A stretch of 64,000 nucleotides of DNA from Dryomyza anilis (Eukaryota > Arthropoda > Insecta > Diptera > Dryomyzidae), in contig OX638132.1 in the NCBI GenBank assembly GCA_951804985.1, forward strand, positions 6,553,529 to 6,617,528, given 5' to 3'. Shown one piece after another: positions 12,901 to 24,096 of this stretch. Numbering within the stretch: the first letter of the stretch is position 1; each line of letters begins with the position of its first letter. Both the position numbers and the translations under genes were made by a program. The notes below the pieces were generated by a model. That model saw only the letters and a list, made by a program, of their open reading frames with translations, was not told the origin of the DNA and did not search any database.

Positions 12901-15900
12901 AAAACATTTTCCTATTTATCGTTAAATCCAAAATGCTAAAAAACCGAATAAAACTAGTCGAACACAATTTATATTTTTCGAGGTTATAATCAAATATCTT
13001 AAAAACTTATAGGAATAATAGTTAGTATATTGTAATTAGTCTTGAAAATTCAAAGAAAAATTATACTTACATTTTTTAGGAAAACTAGTTACGTTAGAGA
13101 CTGTTTTTTAATTCTCAAAAGTAGTTGTAAAGGGCTTTAACATTCCAAAGTAATTTTCTTAAAAATGTTGCACAATATAAAAACTAACGCCGTCAAAATC
13201 AGCAACCGCGAATTATATAGAAATGATTTATGGGATGTCCATGGCATTTTTCGTTTTGTTGAGTTGTGTCATTATTTACGGATACTTAAAACCTCAAAAA
13301 AAAAAAGATATTTTAAAGAATATCTTAGTGTGAATAACATTTAGATAGCTTAATAATCATTCTATATTCCAACTGAAATGAGTTAAATTCATTACAACTT
13401 TTTAACAGTTTACTTAAAAGAATGCACCACGTTAGACACCTACACATCGAATCAATTTAGTAATTAAGCCGAGTTTATATTTCTAATGAGTACGTAATGT
13501 AAATCATGTTAATTTTGTAGTGCTTTACTTCATAAAGAGCGAAGGGCGCGATGGTAAACAAACCGTTAAACGCCTTGTAGCTAAAATACGAGTAATACGA
13601 ACAATAAAAAGTGTCAACACACTTTGCATACTAAACATTTTCAGTTTACATTGCTCACAAACGTTTCAGAAACAACGTTACTCTTATTGGCTCTTGACCC
13701 AGTGAGTATGCCGGTAAATAAACATTTCAGTTACATAATATCAACAATCAAACTTGCGAAAAAGTTTATTGCCTTCGACAGATGTAGTTAGTAGAAAATT
13801 GTACGTTTATAGTAATTTGAAATTATAAATCAAAATTATAATTCTACCATAATTACAATTAACACTTAAATGTCGGTACAATAAAATAGATTTTGAAAGA
13901 ACTAAATAATGCTTGAAGAATGTTTAAATTAAATATTTTTAAAAGCGCGTTTTATTACACCGCGTAAAAATAGATGAAATGATAAATTTTAAGTAATTAT
14001 TTTGATTTTAAATTATTCAGAAACGTCAAACGGCATAACATAATGTTTGACAATTCTGGCAAGACATTTTATTTCGCCACAATACTTTTTTATGGTATAA
14101 CATAAACATTTCTATAAATTATGGCTGGTGGAGACACCATGTTAGCACGCTTTCGTGTCTTTCTCTTCGGTACAAATTTTGTAATTTCTCAAATAGCTAG
14201 AGACTTGAAATTTTAAAATAGTGCTTAGAACTGGATGACAGTAACACTGTAACACTGTACGACACTAAAATTTGAACTACATTTTATTTCATATTGGCTC
14301 TAGTTTTTGAGATATAGCCAATTTTTATTTTCTCATAATTTTGCTCTTGTATTTTTTTTTCATATTCCAACCAATGACAATAATAACGAGTTGGGAAAGT
14401 TAGGTCACATGGGTAAGTTCGGTCACATGGGGCGGATTTTTATAGTCGGTCGGGCCCGACTATGGAATACCCTACACCTTTGGTGGGGATATTAACTCTC
14501 AGAATATTATTCATATATCAGAAATTTACGTCTTATATCTCCATAAATTAAAAAATTATATAAAGTATAAAAAACTAAAAAAAAAAATTGAAAAATGTAA
14601 TTGGGCGGACCCCGCCTATATTTAAAATTTTGAAAGGCTAATATTTCATAGATTTGATTTTAATAATTTACGGATCAAATTTCCACTATGAAAACCCGGG
14701 AAGTAATGAAAAAAAAAAGTGGGCGGATCACGCCCATTTTTGGACTACATATTTTTAGTTGAATTCTAACAATACGTTTTAAATTTCATAACTATATCTT
14801 GAATACTTTTCGAGTTAATAGTTCCGAAAGAGTTATATAAAAGTGACTTGTATGGGAGGTGGGCGTGTCCGTTGACCTATTGGCTCATTTTCAAACTTAG
14901 TTCCTACTTTTGGCTAAAATATATTGAGACGAAATTTCATCGCATTCTGATCAGTATTTCTCAAGTTATTCTGTATTCGGACAGCAAGACAGCAAGACAG
15001 CAAGACGGACAGACAGACGGACATGGCTAAACGGACTCGGGTAGTGATGCTGAGCAAGAATATATATACTTTTCCATACCGGACACGCCTCCTAAGGGGC
15101 GTTACAATATATGCACAAAGTTAATATACCCTGTACCTCATAGGTGTAGGGTATAAAAATATATTTTCTGCATTAGATACAGAAAACCTTACGCTACAAT
15201 ACACAAATTTTATTTTACGTTAACAAAATTCGGTTTGCGATATATAGGAAAAAGAAAATTAAAACTTGACAAAAAAAATTAATTTTCTTTATGATGACTG
15301 TAATGTTTTTTTTAAAGTATCACCATGTATCTTCAGTGGAAATCATTCTTAGGAAGTTCCTTATAATCGCTCTTTAGACATCAAAAACGAGCAATAATTT
15401 CGCCACAAATGACGAACTATATTGGTTATCCCTTGAACCCTTTCGGACCCCATAGCGCCTAACCCAGTCGAGTGTGGATATAAGTTTATATTACACTTTT
15501 TATCGGAGTTCATTTAAAAAGTTGTCGTTTTGCCGCACTACGTAATCGATTTGTTTTTATCTACCTTTTTGCCATGCTTCTGTCTTATTATATAACTGAG
15601 AATAAAAAAACATAAAAACTTAATATAAATTTTTTTTTATATAGAACGTTTTTAAGGTGAAAATACTTGTAAGAATTACAACTAAAAACGTGGGCCGTAA
15701 GTTACTATTATCTATTGGATGCTCCCAAACTTTAAACATCGTACATTAAACATTATTTTTTTATTTAAATTTATATAAATTATATAATCTGAAATACATT
15801 ACTAATTTTTATATTTTTGTATTTTCAATCTTATAGGGTTCTGGAATTCAAATATGAGCAACGTAAACTTACTACCAGTATTAACGAGATCATTGAGACC

Positions 15901-17620
15901 ACTAAAGGAGCTGTAAAAGGTGTGAAACGACTCTCGATCTGGGGCAGTACCTACTATAGTTTCGAGAAGATTCCCTACGCTAAGCCACCAATAGGCGATC
16001 TACGTTTCCGTGCACCTGTGCCTGCTGAACCATGGAATAATGTACTCGATTGCACTGGACCGGCGGAGAAGCCACTACAGTCGAATGTTTTATTTCGCAA
16101 GTATAAAGGATCTGAGGATTGTTTGTACTTGAATGTATTCACGAAAAATGTAAATCCCCCCAAACCATTACCCGTAATGGTCTGGATCTACGGCGGTGGT
16201 TTTCAGATTGGCGAAGCATCACGCGACATGTACAGTCCTGATTTTTTTATGACAAAAGATGTGGTGCTGGTCACCATTGCCTATCGCCTGGGTGCATTCG
16301 GCTTTCTCAGCCTCGACGATCCACAAGTTAATGTGCCCGGCAATGCGGGCATCAAAGATCAAATACTCAGCTTGAAGTGGGTACAGGAAAACATTGCCAA
16401 ATTTGGCGGTGATCCCACGAATGTCACCGTGTTTGGTGAAAGTGCTGGAGGTGCTTCAACGCATCTTTGCATGTTAAGTAAACAGTCAAAGGATTTGATG
16501 CACAAAGGTATCGTTATGTCCGGCAGTACTCTGTGTCCCTGGGCGTTTCCACCGAAACATCAATGGGCATACAGATTGGCACAGAAACTGGGTTACACAG
16601 GGCCACAGGAGGACGGAGCAATCTATCAGTATCTGTCAAAAACTGCTGGGCCAGATATAGTGCTGGCATCTAGCACCGTGTTGAATAAAGAAGAGAAACA
16701 TCATAGAATTTTATTAGCATTTGGTCCAGTGGTGGAACCGTATAAGACCGAACAAAGTATTCTTCTGGAGGAGCCGCATACAATGATGCAGAAGACGTGG
16801 AGTAATGCAATACCCATGATGATTGGAGGTACCAGCTTCGAGGGTCTGCTGTTTCATCCAGGTTTGTTTTTCCCAAAATTCCATATTGTCATTCTAATTG
16901 TTTTATTTTTTTTAATAGAAGTCACACGACGTCCTGCAACTTTGGCCGAGGTTAAAAGCTGCGAGAATTTACTACCGTTGGATTTGGATTGGAAAGAAAA
17001 TTCTGCGGAGGCGGCGAAAAGCGCCGAGTTACTGAAGAAGTGCTACTTCGGCGAGGAGGAGTGCAGCATGAGTACGTTGATGCAGTTTTTAGAGGTATTC
17101 CCTATTTATAAATGTATTTCTGAGCAAATTCAACTAATTTGTATTCTGACAGCTGCAATCCTATCGTGAGTTCTGGCACCCCATCTATCGTACTGCCCTG
17201 GCACGTCTGCAGTATAGCAGCGCTCCCACATACATGTACCGCTTTGACTATGACTCAAAGGAGGGTAACTCAATACGGAACATACTGTGTGGCAAGGATG
17301 TACGTGGCTCATGTCACGGTGATGATCTCTGTTATCTGTTCTATGCTATGTTTTCGCACAAGGCGGCCAAAGACTCGACGGAAACTCGTGTCATACGCAC
17401 GATGATTGATGTTTGGACCAGTTTTGCATCGAGCAGTGATCCGAACTGTGAGATGCTGGAGGAAGTACTCTTCGAGCCGTTGGAGAGGCAGTTGAGTGTT
17501 AGTGATGACGGCGTCACAATGAAATGCCTCAATATTGGGGAGAAAATGGAATTCATTGAACTACCCGAAATGAAAAAAATGAAACTTTGGAACAGTTTTT
17601 ATCCTTTGGGTAAACTGTAG
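9932..17620 (+). CDS. Alpha-esterase (type-B carboxylesterase), gene 2, four coding exons
   Basis: Paralogue of gene 1 with the same expected role: ester hydrolysis and xenobiotic handling inside the cell, with no signal peptide. Proposed exons: 9932-9975, 15837-16861, 16919-17094, 17153-17620. Introns are GT-AG and phases agree, giving 570 aa. The 15837 exon has no in-frame ATG before the conserved domain and opens one base after an acceptor (TCTTATAG), so an upstream exon is required. Seen: EDCLYLNV, GGG at 134-136, Ser217 in FGESAGG, Glu350 in SFEGLL, His470 in CHGDDL, so the triad is intact. Gly136 and Trp250 match the susceptible state of the blowfly resistance sites. Exon 2 (1025 nt) equals gene 1 exons 2+3+4 in length, so two introns were gained or lost. 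Intron 1 (5.9 kb) is filled with repeats. AATAAA lies at 17931. Confidence 0.93.
10296..10480 (-). repeat. Family D repeat fragment in gene 2 intron 1
   Basis: The opposite strand shows the family D tail: ATTTCAAAAAAGCAG, a run of CAGA-like words, a CATACCGGACACGCC block and a closing AAGGGTAT. It is degenerate and truncated relative to 14384-15155. Confidence 0.6.
11409..11727 (+). mobile_element. tRNA-derived SINE, copy 2, in gene 2 intron 1
   Basis: Full-length copy with A box TAGCTCAGTGG, B box GGTTCAAGCCT and a TTA tail. A 14-bp target duplication flanks it: TATCTGTTTTATTA at 11394-11407 and TATCTGTTTCATTA at 11728-11741, with one mismatch. This proves retroposition of the unit and fixes both ends. 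Confidence 0.95.
12133..12355 (+). mobile_element. MITE family A, copy 2, in gene 2 intron 1
   Basis: Starts ACACCCAGAAAAATTCCCCC and ends TTTTCTTCTGAGTGT. Internal blocks CCATTAAAATTGGTCAATGG and TTTCCGATTAAAATAATAAT match copy 1 in the same orientation. The inverted ends have diverged by a few bases. Confidence 0.85.
14384..15155 (+). repeat. Family D dispersed repeat, full copy, in gene 2 intron 1
   Basis: Begins CGAGTTGGGAAAGTTAGG, then a hairpin-like TAGTCGGTCGGGCCCGACTA and CCCTACACCTTTGG. It ends with AGCAAGACGGACAGACAGAC, TACTTTTCCATACCGGACAC and GGTGTAGGGTATAA. The internal CCCTACACC and the terminal GGTGTAGGG form an inverted pair. Near-identical copies are at 51997 and 52822. No coding capacity was seen. 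I do not assign it to a named superfamily. Confidence 0.85.
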
Positions 17621-17945
17621 GATAGCGAGTCATTTATGTGGACCTTTAATACTAATTAGAGAGTTTTATTTTTTTTTCTTAATATTTCAATTTTCGATGA
17701 ATTCTCTAAAACTAAAACTCTTTTGTAAGGTTAATAAGACCATTGCCTACCTCATTGTGTGTTTTTATATTTTTGGTTTCTGTATGTAACTCTTTATTGC
17801 ATAGGTATTTTTTAATATTTTATATAAAATAACAAAATTGTAAATATTATGTATATACTACTGGCAAATATTCCTTGTAATTTATTATTTTGATAAACGG
17901 TATTTAAAGTTTTTGATTTAAACAAATTTTAATAAAGCATTTGGT
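17621..17945 (+). terminator. 3' UTR and polyadenylation signal of esterase gene 2
   Basis: Runs from the TAG at 17618-17620 to a canonical AATAAA at 17931-17936. No ORF lies in between. Confidence 0.6.
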
Positions 17946-19531
17946 ACAATGTATTAAATTTAAAATATTTCGAAAATCGCTTAATTTAAGGACAACGACG
18001 TTCTTATTTAATTTTTCATTTATACTTAAAAAAAAGTATCGGGCAAACATGAAAAAGGCAGAGCTTAACAAGCATCACATACCAAAAAGAAATTCACAAA
18101 CAAAATATAACATGCCGTACGAGCACAAATTGACATTCTGAAAACAAATTATTTGCGAATCTCTGGTTTAAACCATTTAAAAAGTTCGGCGTAATGCGGC
18201 CAAAGCATACCAGACAATATCAAATGACAAAAAATCCTATTTATTGAATATGCGTTTTTTTGGGGAATAAACAGGAAAACGTATAAAAGAACCCCACGAA
18301 AATACACAAATGAAATTCTCACCATTGCTGTGACACACAGCGTATATTTTTTTTCTTTTTAACATACATACCATGCTGTCAGCACACACTGTTTTAAATC
18401 CATATCCCTTATTCACCCCAAACTTCCGAAAAGGTTACATTTTTTACAAACGTAGTTTGGATTTTATATCGTAACGACAGGTTGTAGACTAAAGCTTTTA
18501 TTTTGGGAGAGCAAACCGAAAATTCAACTAAGCCTATTATGTGTTCTAATAAAAATTTGTATTTAGTAGAATTTTTTACCATTTTAGAAAAGTAATTGAA
18601 TTACGTTAACACCATAACATTTTTAAGGAACAAACTAAATTATTTTATTTCTTTATTCTGTTCTATTATATTTATTAACATAAATGTTTACTATGTGATA
18701 GATTTGTATTTTGTTTTTATTTTAAACATACCTACAATTGTATTTTATATTTTAAATGAAAGTCTTTTGAAAATTAGTTCTGTGCAGAAGACATTCGATT
18801 TTTTTTTAATAATCACAGTAATCTGCTGTTCAACTTTTTACTTATATTAAAATTACCGTTTACATGGTTTATTAAAACTTTAAAATACATGACATCATTT
18901 TCATGAGACTTATTTACACGCTGCAACTTATGTGTATATAATTCGTAGGCTGTTTTTAGAAAAATAATTGATTTAAATACAGTATGTCTTCCAAGTACTT
19001 ATAATGCACGCATGCAATGAAATGTGAAGAATGCATGAACGAGAAGTTAAATAAAATAATAAGTAAAATAAAATAACTTGAATTTAAACTATATAAAAAC
19101 ATAACAATATAAAAAACTTAACAATATAAAAGACTTTACAATATAAAAGACTTAAATAAAATAAGTTATTTTTAACGGAAAGCACCATTTATATCGGTCA
19201 CAGAACACGATTTTGAAGACCGGTCCTGTGATAGGTCTAAAGGTCTGCAAGGGGTAATTATTGATCTCTCTCTAGGACAACGCCATGTTAAAGTTGCCGG
19301 TTGGTTTCATATAAACGAGCCAGTACTAGGATTAGTTAACTATTTCCGAGGAACCACTCACGTACATAGTCTTGGACCCGGTCGTTTACATGTAAGAAAG
19401 TTATCTTCAAATTGTGATTTTGTGGTATATGTAACATTTTCTGGGGTAAAGTATGAAACGTAATTTAAGCAATGTATGTTGTAATTTTAGTTAAAATTCT
19501 GTGTTATATAAATTATTTAATTGGTTAAAGC
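17946..19531. other. Intergenic DNA, nothing recognised
   Basis: No coding frame or repeat family assigned. About 19190-19400 is less AT-rich than the flanks, but it is interrupted by stops in all frames and I could not assign it. Confidence 0.4.
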
Positions 19532-19549
19532 CTACACACAAAAAATATC

Positions 19550-20536
19550 TTGTTTGGGTATTATTTGCAGCAAAAAGTACTAGTGAATGTGATGCTCCAC
19601 ATTTTTGACGAGACGTGGCTGGAAATACTGAAACATCTGCTCCAGTGTCAATCAGGAACCTGCACTTCATTTCTTGGTCTTGAAGAAACAGGCGACATAT
19701 TTGTTGGCCACCCTCATTCGTCACCCGAAATGAGGCGGCTTTTAGATTTCCGAGTTGAACTTGCATGGTTGGACGCATTTTGAAGCGTTTGTGCCGAATT
19801 TGTGGTGATACCAACAGTAGGGTTTTTCTGCTTGGGATGAACTACAGGATCTTCCATTGCGACTGCGATTGTTGCGGCGAGTGTTGTTGCGATTGTTGCT
19901 GCGAGATCGCATATTGCCACCACTAGCAAGAGCACTAATTTGTACTAAAATCTCTTGCATTTGCTTCTCAAGAGAATCTAGCCGGGTTTCCGATGGATGA
20001 TTTGTGAGAGCATTGACACCTAAGCCATCGGATTGGTCATGTATTTTATCAGCCATCACTGCCAATTTGTCGATTGCATCGTTGCTGACGGATAAAATTG
20101 CCTTTATTGTTCCTGGCAGCCGTTGAAACCAAAGTGTCTTTAAAAGGTCGTCAGACACTTTTCCGCTGGATAACTCGCGCATCTCTCGTAGCCGAACTGA
20201 TGGTTTTTTATCTCCTGCGCTAAGCAGCTGACGTAAACGTTTCTCTTCAGAATCGAGAAATACGCTCAGAATTGCATCCTTGAGGGCCTCGTATTTCTTG
20301 ACTGCCGGAGACTCTTCAACAATGTGGCTCACGTGGTTGAGTACGCTGCTTTCGATAGATCCAACTAACGTGTGATATTTAGTTAGATCCGAAGTTATTC
20401 CCGATGTCACAAACTGTGATTCCAATTGGCGGAACCATAACTTCTGGTTCTGACGCCAAAATGGAGGAACGCGAACAGATACGCGTGAGATTTCTGATGT
20501 CGGAAGTGATTGAAATTCTTCTTCGGAGCTAGGCAT
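19550..20536 (-). pseudogene. LTR-retrotransposon gag and protease fragment (Gypsy-like), truncated
   Basis: Read on the - strand from ATG at 20536. A 264-codon Gag-like frame runs down to 19742. It has the capsid-type start with FWRQNQKLWFRQLE and a cysteine/histidine knuckle near its end (Cys241, His244-245, Cys254, Cys258), as in insect Gypsy-group Gag. A second frame (19814-19491), shifted by -1 relative to Gag, overlaps it and carries the retropepsin active site IDTGAD (Asp at 19647-19649) and AANN before homology stops near 19550. No reverse transcriptase, RNase H or integrase follows, so it cannot move by itself. The -1 relation could be the natural frameshift of such elements or a mutation. 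Confidence 0.85.
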
Positions 20537-20544
20537 TTTTAAAA

Positions 20545-20558
20545 CTCGGGGTCACCAA
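20545..20558 (-). other. Primer-binding-site-like sequence of the retroelement
   Basis: On the - strand TTGGTGACCCCGAG lies just upstream of the Gag start and directly after a CA dinucleotide that would end the 5' LTR. This arrangement is common in insect Gypsy-group elements. Which tRNA would prime is not assigned. Confidence 0.55.
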
Positions 20559-20714
20559 TGTCGTTTTAGGTAGTTTAAAATAAAATACAAATTTTAGAAA
20601 AAAACTAAACTTTTATTTTTGAACAAATTTAAACGAATGAAAAATAATTTTATAAATTTTGACAAAACAAAATTTCTAAAAAGAGAATACATAAAAAATT
20701 AAAACAAAAATTAT
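20559..20714 (-). repeat. Remnant of the 5' LTR of the gag fragment
   Basis: AT-rich DNA directly upstream of the primer site on the - strand, ending in CA and containing an AATAAA-type word near 20610. No second LTR copy was found below 19550, so the length and outer edge cannot be fixed by comparison. Confidence 0.35.
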
Positions 20715-21161
20715 ACAGTGTTTTCTGCACAGTATGTGTTGATTGCCACACAATAATGCAAACAAATACTTGAAGTATTTGAAATATTATTTGCGACAAC
20801 CAATTTAACTGATTCTTAGCAAATGCTTATATTATTAATCGCAAACAACTGTAATATTTGTACAAAACTATATAAATTTTCATCTCTAAAAACGACATGT
20901 GTGCATTCGGAAATACTCGGGCAAATACTTCCTCTTAAACAAGTGTTTCGAGCAAACACTTTAAATAATTATAATTTGAGGCAATTTACAAGTGTTTGTT
21001 CCAAACACTAATTTAAATTTACCATTTAAGACAAATAGATGCAGTAGTTAACATAAGTATTGAATATGTTTAGGTGGAATAATTAATTGAACGCTTACAA
21101 AGTGTTTACTGTAAAAAATTAAAGTGTTTACGACAAATAAATTACTATATGTTACAAATAC

Positions 21162-21450
21162 TAGCCGCGGTAGCTCAGTGGTTAGTGCGTTGGACCGAAA
21201 GGTCCCCGGTTCAAGCCTTGACTGGGGCTAACAACATCTTTTCATAGAAACATTTTTCTATACCGCGCTACCTCTCGGCAGTAAATGGCAAACCTACGAG
21301 AGTAAAACATTGCCTATGAAAAGCTCTCACCCGCCGTTCGGATTCGGCAATAAACTGTAGGTCCCACCACTTCGAGTACAAATATAACACGCACAGCTCA
21401 AAATGGTGAGAGAGCTCAGCCCAAGTTCTTATAGGACTGTAGTGCCAAAC
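21162..21450 (+). mobile_element. tRNA-derived SINE, copy 3
   Basis: The clearest insertion here: TATGTTACAAATAC at 21148-21161 is repeated exactly at 21451-21464. The copy lacks the CTGCGAGC anticodon-loop bases found in the others and lacks the TTA tail, ending at GTGCCAAAC. The perfect 14-bp duplication suggests a younger insertion than copy 2. Confidence 0.95.
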
Positions 21451-21825
21451 TATGTTACAAATACTAATAATATGAAGTGTTCGCAGGAAACAGTCATTAT
21501 TTATGGCAAATTATATAAAATTATAAGTCGTCAGTGGAAACAATGAATACTCACTATAAACAATTGATTGTTTACGGCAAATAATTCTGAAACATTCCTT
21601 TTTTCGTGTGTAGAAAAAACTTCAATCTTGGTTACAAAACCATAGAACAGCAGCATTTTTACATCGCCTCAGATAAGATTTTTAATTCTTCTTATTTGTC
21701 CTTGCATTACCTTTGTATTAGCTTATTGTAGTTTTTTTATACTTAATATATCTGACTTTGTTATGAAAAAAAACATGAGAAAGAAAACTTATATATAATG
21801 TTAGTCAAAATTTTGAAATTTCCCA

Positions 21826-22250
21826 CTTTAGCCCAACATTTTTCAACAAGTCCAAAATTGAGCTGTTTTAAAAAATGGTAAAATGGTATATATTAATGGT
21901 ACACCCAGAAAAAAATAATATATAAATAATAGTTTTTTACTATTAAAAATAGTCAATAGTATAAATTATTATTTTAATCAGAAAATACCATTAAATACTA
22001 GAAAATACCATGACATTGCCATTGAGTTTATATGAGAAGATTTATTTTTTGTATACTATTAAATCAATAATTGACCTATTTTAATGGGATTTGAGGGAAT
22101 TTTTTTCTGGGTGTATTCTTTTACTGCAAAAAGTTAGACTATGAACCAGTCTATGGAATAGATCATTCAAAAGAATTAAAAAGAAAAACAATTCAAATAT
22201 ACTATTTGGAAGAAAATCAAAACGTGTCCTACTAGAGACTAGGCTCCCTT
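21826..22250. repeat. Family I repeat, partial, split by a MITE
   Basis: TTTCCCACTTTAGCCC, ATTTTTCAACAAG and GAACCAGTCTATGGAATAGA match 33860-34045 (TTTCTCACTTTACCCC, GAACCACTCTATGTAATAGA) in order. The family A element at 21901-22114 interrupts it. Confidence 0.65.
21901..22114 (-). mobile_element. MITE family A, copy 3
   Basis: Inverted relative to copies 1 and 2. Ends ACACCCAGAAAAAAATAATA and TTTTTTTCTGGGTGT are the best preserved of the family. It sits inside a family I repeat, so it arrived later than that repeat. Confidence 0.88.
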
Positions 22251-23420
22251 AAATATAAGAATGGGTTTTTTTAAATACGGTTTTAAATACGGTTTTAAAT
22301 ACGCAAGTACAAAATCATTTTTATGGAAATCTTACATTTCAAATTTGTTGGTAATTATTTCAAAAAGTGGTAAATAAATTTTTAAAGTTGAAATACCAAT
22401 TGATAGATTCACATTTTTTTATCATTTGGTACATATATCGTTCAAAAATTGAAAGATATATAAATGTTTTTGTAAAGAAAAAATTTACATTTTGAAAATG
22501 TTGTTTGTGACTTTTAGTTCTACAACGACGATTGTCATATAAGAAATTTAAAATGCTAAAAAAAAATTGATTATGTTTAACATTTTAATCGACACGTTCA
22601 ATATAAAAGAGATTGAAAGAAGGACATAAATGTAACAACTATTTTAAAATGACATAGTTTTCAATTTACAGAATCTTCCCACAAAGCTGTGCACGAGTCC
22701 ATCAATTATTATTTATAAAAACCTATTTTTTTATCACATTTTAAACTCACTTTGTGTTGCTGTATTTTTGTGAATCATTATTGCGTGTCATTTTGTTTTT
22801 GGCAGTCTGTATGTTTTACCATTCCGGCAACTTTCCAAGTTCCTGTTTGAAAATGCATGAAATTGTTTACATGCGATGTCCTTTTGCTTTGTACTATGCA
22901 GGGCGGTGCATAAAGTTTTGAACTAACTTTCCACTAAACCTTGTTACATTCCCAGCAAAGCATTGTCGTAAGAGCACTGAGTGCTGCTGATTTTTCGGTC
23001 GAGCCGCTTGTTTTCGTAATACAAGCCACTCAATAGCCTCTTTTAGCGGATGTTAATTCTCTTGTGTGCGAGTATGCGTTGAGCACGTAGAGAGATTTGT
23101 CTGCATTCCCAATAGAAAATCAAGATTTAATTCATATATCAAAAAAAAAACACTGACTATATGTTCAGGAATATGCATTCTGCTGTAATCTGCCATTTAG
23201 TAACCATCTAAAATTAAAATAAGAATAATGTTTATATCGTTGCTCAAATAAAAGCGTAAGCATCCAATGGAAAATTTTCTACTAAGTCTTAGAAAGAGTA
23301 TAACAAAAACTGTAAACAACGAAAATAAAAAACAAAACCTGCACTTTGTCTTTTGTTACTGTGCTTCTGTGCTTTTTATTTCCTATGCACTTTCCGTAAG
23401 AATACACTGTACTGAAAATA
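22251..23420. other. Intergenic DNA, nothing recognised
   Basis: No gene or repeat assigned. A less AT-rich patch lies at 22880-23110 (GGGCGGTGCATAAAG through GTAGAGAGATTTG). It has no long open frame. Confidence 0.4.
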
Positions 23421-24096
23421 TAACCAGTTGAGAATGTTAGATCACATGGAAAATTTTAAAGTAGGTGTTATTATGATAGTTAGGATTATCAAAATTATAG
23501 TCGGTCTAAGCCGACTATAAATACCCTACACATATATGTGTTTACCATTCAAATTAGTATATAGGTCACCAGGGTATACGAATCCTAAAAATAACTACAA
23601 ACTTTCCATCGCTGAAGAATTTCCATTCATTTGATACCCATATTTACAAATGGGTAGGTGTACCGAATTTCGAATTTTTTTATTGGTAACCACAACTCGT
23701 ATCGGAGGAAAACATTATTTTCATGTATTTCAGCATGATGTCAATATATATTTGACCAAAAAAGTTTATCTAAGCACGTATACAGTAAAATTGATCTGTA
23801 GATGTAAATTTTATATGAGGTATTTGAACATAAGTGGTCGGTTCTCAGGTCACAATAGATCGATCGTGCCAATTTTCTTGTTCAGACAGCTTGATATATA
23901 AGTTATCTAAATCTAAAGTTTCATTGCTCTAGCTCTTCTACTTTTTCCGTAATCGTGATTTCAACAGACAGTCGACTCAGGAGGTCATGCTGATCAAGAA
24001 TATATATACTTTTCCATACCGGAGATGCTTCCTTCTGGGTGTTACAAACGGCATACCAAACTGAATATACCCTTTCACTCTTAGTGTAGGTTATAA
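23421..24096 (+). repeat. Family D dispersed repeat, diverged copy
   Basis: Same order as the full copy but diverged: ACCAGTTGAGAATGTTAG, TAGTCGGTCTAAGCCGACTA, ACCCTACACA, then TACTTTTCCATACCGGAGAT and a closing TTAGTGTAGGTTATA. The copy at 43862-44303 shares its TCTAAGCCGACT variant, suggesting a separate subfamily. Confidence 0.75.

Larger units (their letters stand above)
19532..21613. repeat. Possible composite element with inverted ends, hosting retroelement and SINE insertions
   Basis: The left edge CTACACACAAAAAA and the right edge TTTTTTCGTGTGTAG are inverted copies. From 20715 on, the DNA carries repeated short words AAGTGTTT and AAACACTT, some paired as small palindromes (20941-20961, 20990-21009). 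A gag/protease fragment and SINE copy 3 interrupt it. The left end overlaps the end of the protease frame, so the match could be partly chance. Confidence 0.4.

Noticed and set aside
15817..15836. Coding start of gene 2 at a TTG upstream of 15837
   Set aside because: These bases form the pyrimidine-rich acceptor of the intron. No ATG is in frame.
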